Below, in pieces: positions 16,556-23,744 of a DNA stretch of 64,000 nucleotides. The DNA comes from Asaia siamensis (lineage in GTDB: Bacteria; Pseudomonadota; Alphaproteobacteria; Acetobacterales; Acetobacteraceae). The DNA lies in contig NZ_BMCH01000001.1 in the NCBI RefSeq assembly GCF_014635085.1, positions 403,151 to 467,150 of the forward strand, in the 5' to 3' direction. Every line of letters starts with the position of its first letter. Positions within the stretch are counted from its first letter, which is position 1. The notes under the pieces are model-generated. The model did not search any database and was not told the DNA's origin. It saw only the letters and a program-made list of their open reading frames with translations. Both the position numbers and the translations under genes were made by a program.

Positions 16556-19044
16556 AGCGTCTGGCTGCAGTACTGATCGTCGTTCTCGTGCTGGCGACCG
16601 GTCTGGCCGTTTCGGCCGATTTTCTGATCGATCGCTCGAATCTGAAATCCGACGTCATTGCTGCGGTCAAGCGCCAGACCGGACGCGATCTGACCATGGC
16701 CCGGTTCTCGGTGGGCATTCTGCCCTGGCCGAGCGTGAGCGCGCATGAGGTCACCTTCTCCGATATCGGGGGGGCTGCAAACACACCCATGTTGCAGGCG
16801 CGCGATATTCGCGCCTCCGTGGCGCTCATCCCGCTTCTGTGGCGGGAGATCCGTCTGGAAAATGTGACCCTGCAACGCGGCACGGTTGTCCTGCACCGTG
16901 ATGAGGCAGGTCAGGCGAACTGGGATTTTCATGCTGAGCCAGCCGACAAGGCGACGGGTTCGGCCAAGCCCTCTCATCCGACCGCGCGTTGGAGCCTCAA
17001 AATCGGTTCAGCGAAGCTTGATCGTATGGCCTTCTCTCTGGACGATCGCTTTGCCCATCACGGCGGCTCGGTGACGATCACTCATGCGGAATTTGATGGT
17101 CTCGCTTCAAGCGCCCCCTATCTCGATATCCGTGGCACGCATGGCGAGATGCCATTTCGGGTAAATGGCCATATCGGCCCGCTTTCCCTGTTTCAGGGCG
17201 CCAATCCTCCCTGGGCGCTCAGCCTGGGTGCCACTCTGGGCAAGGAGAGCAAGCCGCAGGACTGGCTGAATTTCGACGGCCAGATCAGCGATATGCGCCA
17301 TATGCGCGGGTTTTCCGGTGTGTTGCGGGGCGAGATGGCCTCGCTCAAGGATGCCGAGATGCTCTTCCCCAATGCCAACCTGCCCGCAATCACGGGGCTG
17401 GGGGGTGAAATCGGGATTTTCGACGCAGATCCGCAGAGCGACAGGCAGAAGCTCGATCTCTCGCGACTTGGCGTGAACCACGTTCATCTTCATCTCGAAT
17501 CGGCCCCTCCCTTGCATGGTCTGTCGGTCTCGGCTCTTCATGCCGATGCCGAGACCCTCTCGTCTGCTCTGACGGTAACCGCCACCGTGCAGGGGCCGAT
17601 GCCGGCGCTCGCGGTTCAGGGCGCATTCGGTACGCTGGCTCAGGCAGGGACTTCCTGGCAGACGGCGCTCGAAACGCCTCTCGCTGTTTCGCTCGATCTG
17701 CGTGAAGCCAATCGACTGGGCAAAGCCGAGGGCCTTCACGGTCATGTTGCGGGTCAGATCGGAGCCTCCCGGACCGCGCTGTCACTGGACGGTGGGGCTG
17801 ATACCCTGCCATTGCGTCAGTCAGTCCTGCATGACGTCACGCTCAAAGGCGCCTTCGAGCGTGATGTATCGGGTCGGATGACGCTCAAGGCGTTCACGCT
17901 GAACAGTCATGAGGCGACTGCGGTTCTCGATGCCGCGGCACAGAACGAGGCTCAGCCCGAGATGGAGGGCAAGCTGCATTTCCAGCATCTCGATCTCGAT
18001 GCATTGGCCGCGCTCTGGACCAGACCCAAAGCCGCGCAGCCAAGCGCGCAGGCTCAACCGGCTCTGCCTGGTCCTGTCGCTTCTCTGACCGCGCCGCAGC
18101 AGCAGGCTCCTTCAGCTGGCGCGTCTCCTCAGGCGAGCGCGGCGGCAGGGCAGAATTCAGTATCGCCTCCTCCGGCAACGGACGCATTTTCCTGGTCGCG
18201 GCTCGTGTCGACAGGGCGCGGGACGCTGGATATTTCCGCCGATACGGTGCGTTTCAATGCTGCCGATTACAGCGGGATCTCTGCTCAGGCGCGTCTGGAA
18301 TCGGGAAAACTGTCGCTCGATTCGGTCAAGGGGAGCGGGAATGGCATGACCCTGTCGGGGCGGGCGGTCTATGACATGAGCGTCAAGCCTGCATCCTTGA
18401 CCCTCTCTCTGACACCCCTCCTGTTTCCTGCAACGTTGGCCCAGAACCTGCTCGCCATGCCCGGATTTTTCCGAGGGCCGCTGATGCTCGTCGGGCAGCT
18501 GGAAGCCCATGGCGATACCAGAGCGTCGCTGATCGCATCGCTTACGGGCCATCTGGGCCTCTCGATGGTGGGCGGTTCGATCGCGACCGGCCCGCTTGGC
18601 CCCTATCTTGGCGATTCGGTCCGGGCACTGCTGCCGCATGACAATCTCTCGGTGCGTTGCCTTGGGCTTCACGCCAGCTTCGCCGATGGTCGCGCGCAGT
18701 TCGATACACTAGGTATGGAAGCAGGGGCTCTGAGCCTGTCCGGCCATGGCAGCTATGGTCTGGTCGACCAGACACTCGATCTGCATCTGCTGCCGCGTAT
18801 CGGCATCGCTGGTACCGGCGCCTCAACGCCTGTGCTGGTGACGGGCACCCTCGATGCCCCCAAGGCGAAGCAGGAAGCGAATACGGGTGGTCGCTTCGAG
18901 CTGACAATTGGCGGTAGCGAGCCCGATACCTGTCCGGCTGTGCTTGAGGCCGCTCGTGAGAACCTGCCGGGTGAGGCTGCACCCGAACGCAAGAAGCATA
19001 ACAAGGCTTCCGAACTTCTTCATGGGCTGGGGCTGCTGCATTGA
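16552..19044 (+). CDS. AsmA family protein
   Basis: The 830-residue protein has an N-terminal signal anchor (MKRLAAVLIVVLVLATGLAVSA) and the AsmA N-terminal domain (GRDLTMARFSVGILPWPSVSAHEVTFSD, then LEGRTV-type segments such as IRLENVTLQRGTVVLHRDEAG). A long beta-helical region and a Pro/Ala/Gln-rich linker at ~residues 490-540 follow. The C-terminal AsmA domain (LTGHLGLSMVGGSIATGPLGPYLG, GALSLSGHGSYGLVDQTLDLHLLPR) follows the linker. AsmA proteins act in inner-to-outer membrane lipid movement and outer membrane assembly. The start overlaps the pseudouridine synthase stop (ATGA), and the stop overlaps a TTG start of the next gene. Confidence 0.87.
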   Translation: MKRLAAVLIVVLVLATGLAVSADFLIDRSNLKSDVIAAVKRQTGRDLTMARFSVGILPWPSVSAHEVTFSDIGGAANTPMLQARDIRASVALIPLLWREIRLENVTLQRGTVVLHRDEAGQANWDFHAEPADKATGSAKPSHPTARWSLKIGSAKLDRMAFSLDDRFAHHGGSVTITHAEFDGLASSAPYLDIRGTHGEMPFRVNGHIGPLSLFQGANPPWALSLGATLGKESKPQDWLNFDGQISDMRHMRGFSGVLRGEMASLKDAEMLFPNANLPAITGLGGEIGIFDADPQSDRQKLDLSRLGVNHVHLHLESAPPLHGLSVSALHADAETLSSALTVTATVQGPMPALAVQGAFGTLAQAGTSWQTALETPLAVSLDLREANRLGKAEGLHGHVAGQIGASRTALSLDGGADTLPLRQSVLHDVTLKGAFERDVSGRMTLKAFTLNSHEATAVLDAAAQNEAQPEMEGKLHFQHLDLDALAALWTRPKAAQPSAQAQPALPGPVASLTAPQQQAPSAGASPQASAAAGQNSVSPPPATDAFSWSRLVSTGRGTLDISADTVRFNAADYSGISAQARLESGKLSLDSVKGSGNGMTLSGRAVYDMSVKPASLTLSLTPLLFPATLAQNLLAMPGFFRGPLMLVGQLEAHGDTRASLIASLTGHLGLSMVGGSIATGPLGPYLGDSVRALLPHDNLSVRCLGLHASFADGRAQFDTLGMEAGALSLSGHGSYGLVDQTLDLHLLPRIGIAGTGASTPVLVTGTLDAPKAKQEANTGGRFELTIGGSEPDTCPAVLEAARENLPGEAAPERKKHNKASELLHGLGLLH

Positions 19045-19772
19045 GCCAGACAATCAAACGCTTCTGGAAAGAGGTCCACGTCGTACCGAGCGCGGTGCCT
19101 CCGGGTCACGAGATACGCCTCGATGGGCGCTCCTTCCGTTTACCGGGGGGCAACCCGCTTATCGTGGCTTCAAGAGCGCTGGCTGACCGTATCGCCGAAG
19201 AGTGGCGCAGTATTGTGCCCGGCGCAGCGTTCAGAACCAGCGACCTACCTCTGACGCAGATGGCTGGGACGCAGATCGAGCGTATTGCACCAGACCGTCA
19301 GCAGATCATTGGTGGGCTGATGGCCTATGGTGAGAGCGATCTCCTCTGCTATCGCGCGACCGGGTCGCTCGGACGCGAGCAGGATACACTTTTCGATCCG
19401 GCTCTCGATCTGTTCGAGGCCCGCTACGGCGTCAGGCCGCCGATCACGAGAAGTCTTCTGCCCAGTCATGCTGGAATCGAGGTGCAGGGTGCGTATGCGG
19501 CCGCTCTTGATGGACTCGATGATGCGGCGCTGACCTGTGCGGCAGTCTGTGCCCCGGCGACAGGGAGTCTCATCCTGGCGATCGGTCTGGCAGAGGGCTG
19601 GATCGATGTGGTCACGGCCTGTGCCATGGCGAGCGTTGAGGAGCGTCACCAGATGGCGCAATGGGGCGAGGATAACGCGCTTCTGCAGGAAATGGGGCGC
19701 AATGCCGACGACATAAGTGCGGCGTTGGATTTTGTTACTCTTTCGCATGAAAAAGCGTCAAACGAGGCATGA
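19041..19772 (+). CDS. ATP12-family F1-ATPase assembly chaperone
   Basis: The 243-residue protein matches the ATP12 family, which in mitochondria binds the F1 alpha subunit before it joins beta. Family members are widespread in alphaproteobacteria. Typical segments are IRLDGRSFRLPGGNPLIVASRALADRIAEEW, LPLTQMAGTQIERIAPDR, YGESDLLCYRA and AAVCAPATGSLILAIGLAEGWI. The start is a TTG whose last two bases belong to the TGA of the AsmA-like gene, a translationally coupled TTGA junction. The cluster of pseudouridine synthase plus ATP12 gene is common in this class. Confidence 0.9.
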   Translation: MSQTIKRFWKEVHVVPSAVPPGHEIRLDGRSFRLPGGNPLIVASRALADRIAEEWRSIVPGAAFRTSDLPLTQMAGTQIERIAPDRQQIIGGLMAYGESDLLCYRATGSLGREQDTLFDPALDLFEARYGVRPPITRSLLPSHAGIEVQGAYAAALDGLDDAALTCAAVCAPATGSLILAIGLAEGWIDVVTACAMASVEERHQMAQWGEDNALLQEMGRNADDISAALDFVTLSHEKASNEA

Positions 19773-19904
19773 TTTCGCCACGATTGCTGCCTAACTCCTG
19801 ACCACGCCAGCCATCACATTAGGTGACCATTGGTTACTCGACTGGTCTTGGGGTGATGACTAGAACCGATCAGGTAATCAGGCGTTATCATGGAAGGATG
19901 ATCG

Positions 19905-20078
19905 ATGTCTTCTCGTATTCACGCTGTAATCGAAGACAACATCTCGGCAGAGGCTCTTATCCGCAGAATCCCTTTCAAAGTGAGATCCGCTCATTTCGTG
20001 GCGCGCTGTGTCCAGAACGTATGGCTCCTCCTCGCTGCAACGCCGGTCATCGTTATTATCTGCGCCATCAAGGGATAG
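19905..20078 (+). CDS. Small single-pass membrane protein (57 residues), unknown
   Basis: A short open frame of 58 codons lies in the gap between the ATP12 and ispDF genes. It starts with ATG after a good GAAGGATGATCG ribosome site and ends with TAG. The product has a hydrophilic N-half with charged residues (IEDNISAEALIRRIPFKVRS) and one clear C-terminal membrane helix (VWLLLAATPVIVIICAIKG). It is followed 43 bases on by a strong rho-independent terminator in the right orientation, as expected for an expressed unit. No family is recognised. Confidence 0.6.
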   Translation: MSSRIHAVIEDNISAEALIRRIPFKVRSAHFVARCVQNVWLLLAATPVIVIICAIKG

Positions 20079-20121
20079 GACCGGGCGATTTCCGGTTTTG
20101 GTCGCAAGAGTAACCGCCAAT

Positions 20122-20152
20122 AAAAAAGCCCGGCTGATACCGGGCTTTTTTT
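20122..20152. terminator. Bidirectional rho-independent terminator
   Basis: The stem GCCCGG/CCGGGC is extended by A and T runs (A6 upstream, T7 downstream) around a CTGATA loop. It sits between the small-protein gene on the plus strand and ispDF on the minus strand, and can terminate both. Confidence 0.9.
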
Positions 20153-20182
20153 GCGCTCGGACTGTTCTGGAAGAGGCCTTTC

Positions 20183-21346
20183 TCAGGGCACCAGAACGGT
20201 CGCAACTGCGGTCGCAGCAATGCCTTCCTCGCGCCCTGTGAAGCCGAGGCGTTCGGACGTGGTGGCCTTGACCGAGATCCGCTCAACATCGACCTGAAGC
20301 AGGGCAGCAAGGCGCTCGCGCATGGCCTGTGCGTGGGGGCCGATCTTCGGTCGCTCGCAGATGAGCGTGACATCGGCGTTGATCAGCATTCCGCCGCGCT
20401 GGCGGATACGCTCACCTGCATGGATCAGGAAGCGGGCTGAATCCATGTCTTTCCATTCATTGTCGGTCGGGGGAAAATGCCGCCCGATATCGCCCTCGGC
20501 CAGCGCGCCATAGATGGCATCACACAGCGTATGAATGCCGACATCGGCATCCGAATGACCCGCAAGGCCGCGATCATGGGGAATGGTAATGCCGCAAAGG
20601 ATCAGGGGGCGCCCTGCCTCGAAGGCATGAACATCATAGCCCAGCCCGGTGCGCGGGAGTGGGGTCGAGCCGAGCAGTCGTTCCAGACGCACGAGGTCCT
20701 CCGGTAGGGTCAGTTTGATATTGTCTTCGGCTCCCTGAACCAGAGCGACGGGGTGGCCGGCCGCTTCGAGAAGGGCAGCATCATCCGTCACCGGACCCTG
20801 ATGGGTGCGATGCAGGTCCAGCAGAAGCGGGAAGTGGAAGCCCTGGGGCGTCTGGGCACGCCACAGCGATTCGCGGCATACGGTTGTATCCACCAGGCCG
20901 TCGCGACCGCGCTTGAGCGTATCAGCAATGGCAACGGCTGGGATGGCGCCGGGATGGCGCTCCAAAGCTGACAGCACGTTGCGCACGACATCTGCAGGGA
21001 CATAGGGACGGGCACCGTCGTGAACCAGCACCAGATCGGGTGGTTCGGGAAGCTGCGCGAGGGCTTCGAGCCCGGCACGGACGCTGTCCTGACGCTCCCG
21101 CCCACCCGCGACCGGGGGCAGGGTCTCGAGGCCGTCGAGCGCCTGCAGTAGGAGCGGATCGTCTCCGACCGGCTGGATGAGGGTCACATGGTCTCGCAGC
21201 GCTTCGGCTGCATGACGAATGACTGTCTTGCCACCGAGCAGCATATACTGCTTCGGCATGGCGGCGAGGCCGGTGGTAGCGGCGGCGCTGGCATCAGCGA
21301 AGCGGCGACCGGAACCGGCGGCGAGGAGGATGGCAGCAATACGCAT
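20183..21346 (-). CDS. ispDF: Bifunctional MEP cytidylyltransferase / MEcPP synthase (IspDF)
   Basis: The 387-residue fusion enzyme of the non-mevalonate isoprenoid pathway has two domains. The IspD domain (residues ~1-225) shows [22 protein letters not shown] and QTPQGFHF. It activates methylerythritol 4-phosphate with CTP. The IspF domain (~230-387) shows [18 protein letters not shown] with metal ligands, [20 protein letters not shown] and [14 protein letters not shown], and forms the cyclic diphosphate. Such fusions are common in alphaproteobacteria. The frame stays open up to a GTG at 21517, but the ATG at 21346 gives the conserved N-terminus. The extension would read through the neighbour's terminator. 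Confidence 0.95.
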   Translation of the reverse strand: MRIAAILLAAGSGRRFADASAAATTGLAAMPKQYMLLGGKTVIRHAAEALRDHVTLIQPVGDDPLLLQALDGLETLPPVAGGRERQDSVRAGLEALAQLPEPPDLVLVHDGARPYVPADVVRNVLSALERHPGAIPAVAIADTLKRGRDGLVDTTVCRESLWRAQTPQGFHFPLLLDLHRTHQGPVTDDAALLEAAGHPVALVQGAEDNIKLTLPEDLVRLERLLGSTPLPRTGLGYDVHAFEAGRPLILCGITIPHDRGLAGHSDADVGIHTLCDAIYGALAEGDIGRHFPPTDNEWKDMDSARFLIHAGERIRQRGGMLINADVTLICERPKIGPHAQAMRERLAALLQVDVERISVKATTSERLGFTGREEGIAATAVATVLVP

Positions 21347-21386
21347 GGTGTTCAGGGAATGCGGATTTGTCACCTGCACGTCAAGC

Positions 21387-21416
21387 CAAGAAAAAGCCCC
21401 GCAGAAACTGCGGGGC
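21387..21416 (-). terminator. Rho-independent terminator of the sugar transporter gene
   Basis: Read on the minus strand, GCCCCGCAG pairs with CTGCGGGGC around TTT and is followed by TTTTTCTT. It lies just after the transporter gene stop and before ispDF on the same strand, so it separates the two units. Confidence 0.85.
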
Positions 21417-21449
21417 CTCAACTTTGAAACAGGTCGTTTCAGTCGGCGG

Positions 21450-22853
21450 TCAGCGGCCGATATCGCGTAGTCTGACGCCCTGGTTGAGCTTGTGCTCAAG
21501 GGATTCGAGCGTAACACCGCGTGTCTCAGGCACGAAGGCGAGAGTCACGAGAATGAAGACGCCGTTAAGGGCGGCATAGAGCCAGAACGTATGCGACGGG
21601 CCAAGCGCGCCAAGCAGCGTCAGGAAGGTCGAACCGACCGCCATATTGGCGATCCAGTTGGTGAAGGTCGAGCAGGCGATACCGAAATCGCGGCCCTGCA
21701 GCGGCTGGACTTCGGCGCAGAGTACCCAGATCAGCGGACCGGCCGAGAAGGCGAAGCCGGTGATGAAGAGCAGCAGCACGGCAACCGAGAGGTAATGCAT
21801 CAGCGTGCTCGAATCCTGTCCGAGCGAGAGAAGAACCGCAAGGGCACCCATGCCGATGGCCATGATGATGAAGCCGGCGATCAGCATCGGGCGACGGCCC
21901 CAGCGATCGACGAAACCAATGGCGATGAAGGTGGCGAGCATGTTCACAAGACCAACGATGGCCGTACCCCACATCTGACCGTCCTGACCGAACCCGGCCA
22001 CTTCGAAGATACGCGGGGCGTAGTACATGACCACGTTGATGCCGGTGAGCTGCTGCACGATCTGAAGACCGATGCCGAGCATGACCGAGCGGCGGAAGTT
22101 CGGGTTTTCGAGGAACATCGAAAAGCCGCGCTGCTTCTGCTTCAGGCCTTCCTGGATATCCCTGATCTCGCCTTCGGCTTCTTCACGCGACGGACGAAGT
22201 GCCGTGAGGGTTTCCAGTGCCTCATCGTGACGGCCTCGTAGCATCAGCCAGCGCGGGCTGTCCGGCAGGAACAGCGATCCAACCAGGAAGAAGGCGCCTG
22301 GAATGGCGACAATACCCAGCATCCAGCGCCAGGCGCCACGATAGGCGAAAATGGCGTCAGACACGAAAGCCAGCAGAATCCCGATCGTGATCATGAGCTG
22401 GTAGACCGAAATCAGGCTTCCACGGTGCTGCTCGTCAGCGACCTCCGAAATATACAGAGGGGCAACGAAGCTCGCTACGCCGATCGCAAGGCCAAGAATG
22501 GCGCGAGCGACAATCAGCATCGTGGCCGAGTTCGCGCCGACGCAGCACAGGGCGCCAATCATGAACAACGCCGCGCTGAGAACCAGAGCGCGTTTACGGC
22601 CGATGGAGTAGGACAGCCGGCCAGCGCAGAGAGCGCCGAATGCGGCGCCGACCATCATTGAAGAGACGATCCATTCCTGCGCGGGAACGCTGGCGTTGAA
22701 TTCCTTGGTGATGAAGCCGAGCGCTCCGGAAATCACACCGATATCGAGCCCGAACATCAATCCGGCCACAGCGGCCAGAATTGCTGCGAGCATCATTTTT
22801 CCTACCAGCGGAACTTTCGCTTCGCTTGGAGCAGAAGGAGAACCATGACTCAT
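21450..22853 (-). CDS. MFS sugar:proton symporter (GalP/XylE-like)
   Basis: The 467-residue protein has twelve membrane helices and all sugar-porter signatures: [11 protein letters not shown] in helix 1, [13 protein letters not shown] in loop 2-3, the [31 protein letters not shown] block, [29 protein letters not shown] in helix 7, [10 protein letters not shown] and [12 protein letters not shown] at the end. It resembles E. coli GalP, which imports galactose or glucose with protons. The exact sugar is inferred. The ATG at 22853 has AAGG upstream. A frame extending to 22916 adds a leader not found in the family. It has its own terminator and a long AT-rich upstream gap. Confidence 0.92.
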   Translation of the reverse strand: MSHGSPSAPSEAKVPLVGKMMLAAILAAVAGLMFGLDIGVISGALGFITKEFNASVPAQEWIVSSMMVGAAFGALCAGRLSYSIGRKRALVLSAALFMIGALCCVGANSATMLIVARAILGLAIGVASFVAPLYISEVADEQHRGSLISVYQLMITIGILLAFVSDAIFAYRGAWRWMLGIVAIPGAFFLVGSLFLPDSPRWLMLRGRHDEALETLTALRPSREEAEGEIRDIQEGLKQKQRGFSMFLENPNFRRSVMLGIGLQIVQQLTGINVVMYYAPRIFEVAGFGQDGQMWGTAIVGLVNMLATFIAIGFVDRWGRRPMLIAGFIIMAIGMGALAVLLSLGQDSSTLMHYLSVAVLLLFITGFAFSAGPLIWVLCAEVQPLQGRDFGIACSTFTNWIANMAVGSTFLTLLGALGPSHTFWLYAALNGVFILVTLAFVPETRGVTLESLEHKLNQGVRLRDIGR

Positions 22854-23333
22854 GTGAGGGAACCTTAGTCGAGAAAACCTGAGCGTGTGTATCGTGAAAG
22901 CCCTACTGCGCGACACGGGAAGTCTCAGGATGGATGTGATGTTCTACCATCCGGGACGTTATTTCAAACCAAATTCATTGTGACCCATAACATGAGCCAT
23001 TGAGTGTGTCCGATTAATCGCAGCGCTCGTGACAAGCCGCGACGTTGTAAAGGGGCGCGCGAGTAATGGATTAATTTATCATCAAAATTGAAAGTAACGA
23101 AGTTTATCTATAATATAACCGATAAAATAGGTCGATTTTCTATAAATACGTGGAATCAAAAACGTAAATAAAATGATAACATCAATTAAAATAAATATTT
23201 TATAAATATATAGTATTTAATTTTTTCACAACTCTTACGTCGTGCCATTCTATAACTAGTCGAGACATTGTTCAATTGGTCTTTTATCTATGGATCAAGC
23301 AATCATGCTTACTTCTGATAGAGAAAAGATATC
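22854..23333. other. AT-rich intergenic region
   Basis: This 480-base gap holds no credible gene. From about 23060 to 23300 it is strikingly AT-rich (for example GATAAAATAGGTCG, AAATAAATATTTTATAAAT) inside a GC-rich chromosome. It must contain the promoters of the sugar transporter (minus) and the small exported peptide (plus). A TATAACT at 23251-23257 could be a -10 element for the latter. Such islands often bind nucleoid proteins or act as UP elements. Confidence 0.6.
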
Positions 23334-23549
23334 ATGAACATTTTCACAATTGTTTCACGTGGTCTTTCGATTCTTGTTTTCGCTGGTTCTGTTGCCGCTG
23401 CCAGCCAGGTCGTGCCTGCGAATGCTCTCGCAGTTCACGCCGACAAGAATGACGGCGCGCGTATCGCTCTGACAGGTCCGCGTCCTGAGAAGGGCACAAA
23501 CATTGACCCTTGCACAATCGCTGGTAATTGCATCGCACATATCGGATGA
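23334..23549 (+). CDS. Small exported peptide with C-terminal CX5C loop, unknown
   Basis: The 71-residue product starts with a signal peptide (TIVSRGLSILVFAGSVAAASQ) with a likely cleavage site after ALA33. The mature peptide would be about 38 residues, polar and glycine/proline-containing (TGPRPEKGTNIDPC), with just two cysteines, Cys60 and Cys66, five residues apart near the end, suitable for a small disulfide loop. No family is recognised. The upstream site AGAGAAAAGATATC is purine-rich. The next gene, 195 bases on, encodes a membrane-anchored propeller-GGDEF receptor, so a secreted ligand is one possibility. Confidence 0.55.
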   Translation: MNIFTIVSRGLSILVFAGSVAAASQVVPANALAVHADKNDGARIALTGPRPEKGTNIDPCTIAGNCIAHIG

Positions 23550-23744
23550 TATAGCGGGTTTTTAACGACCGCCCTTGTGAGATAGCCTAGTGTGTTTGTG
23601 GAAATGAACCGTCCGTATAGCGAGGACTAGGCACTGACAGTTTTACCGGTCGCCTCTGATAACAAGGGGGCCAGCAGATCAATCACGCTGGCCACCCTTT
23701 GTCATACGCTTTGTATATTATTCGGGCATGCTTGCATCGCTCTG

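Noticed and set aside
20183-21517. A longer IspDF starting at GTG 21517
   Set aside because: The extra 57 residues would be read through the sugar-transporter terminator and overlap the transporter gene. The IspD N-terminus begins at ATG 21346.
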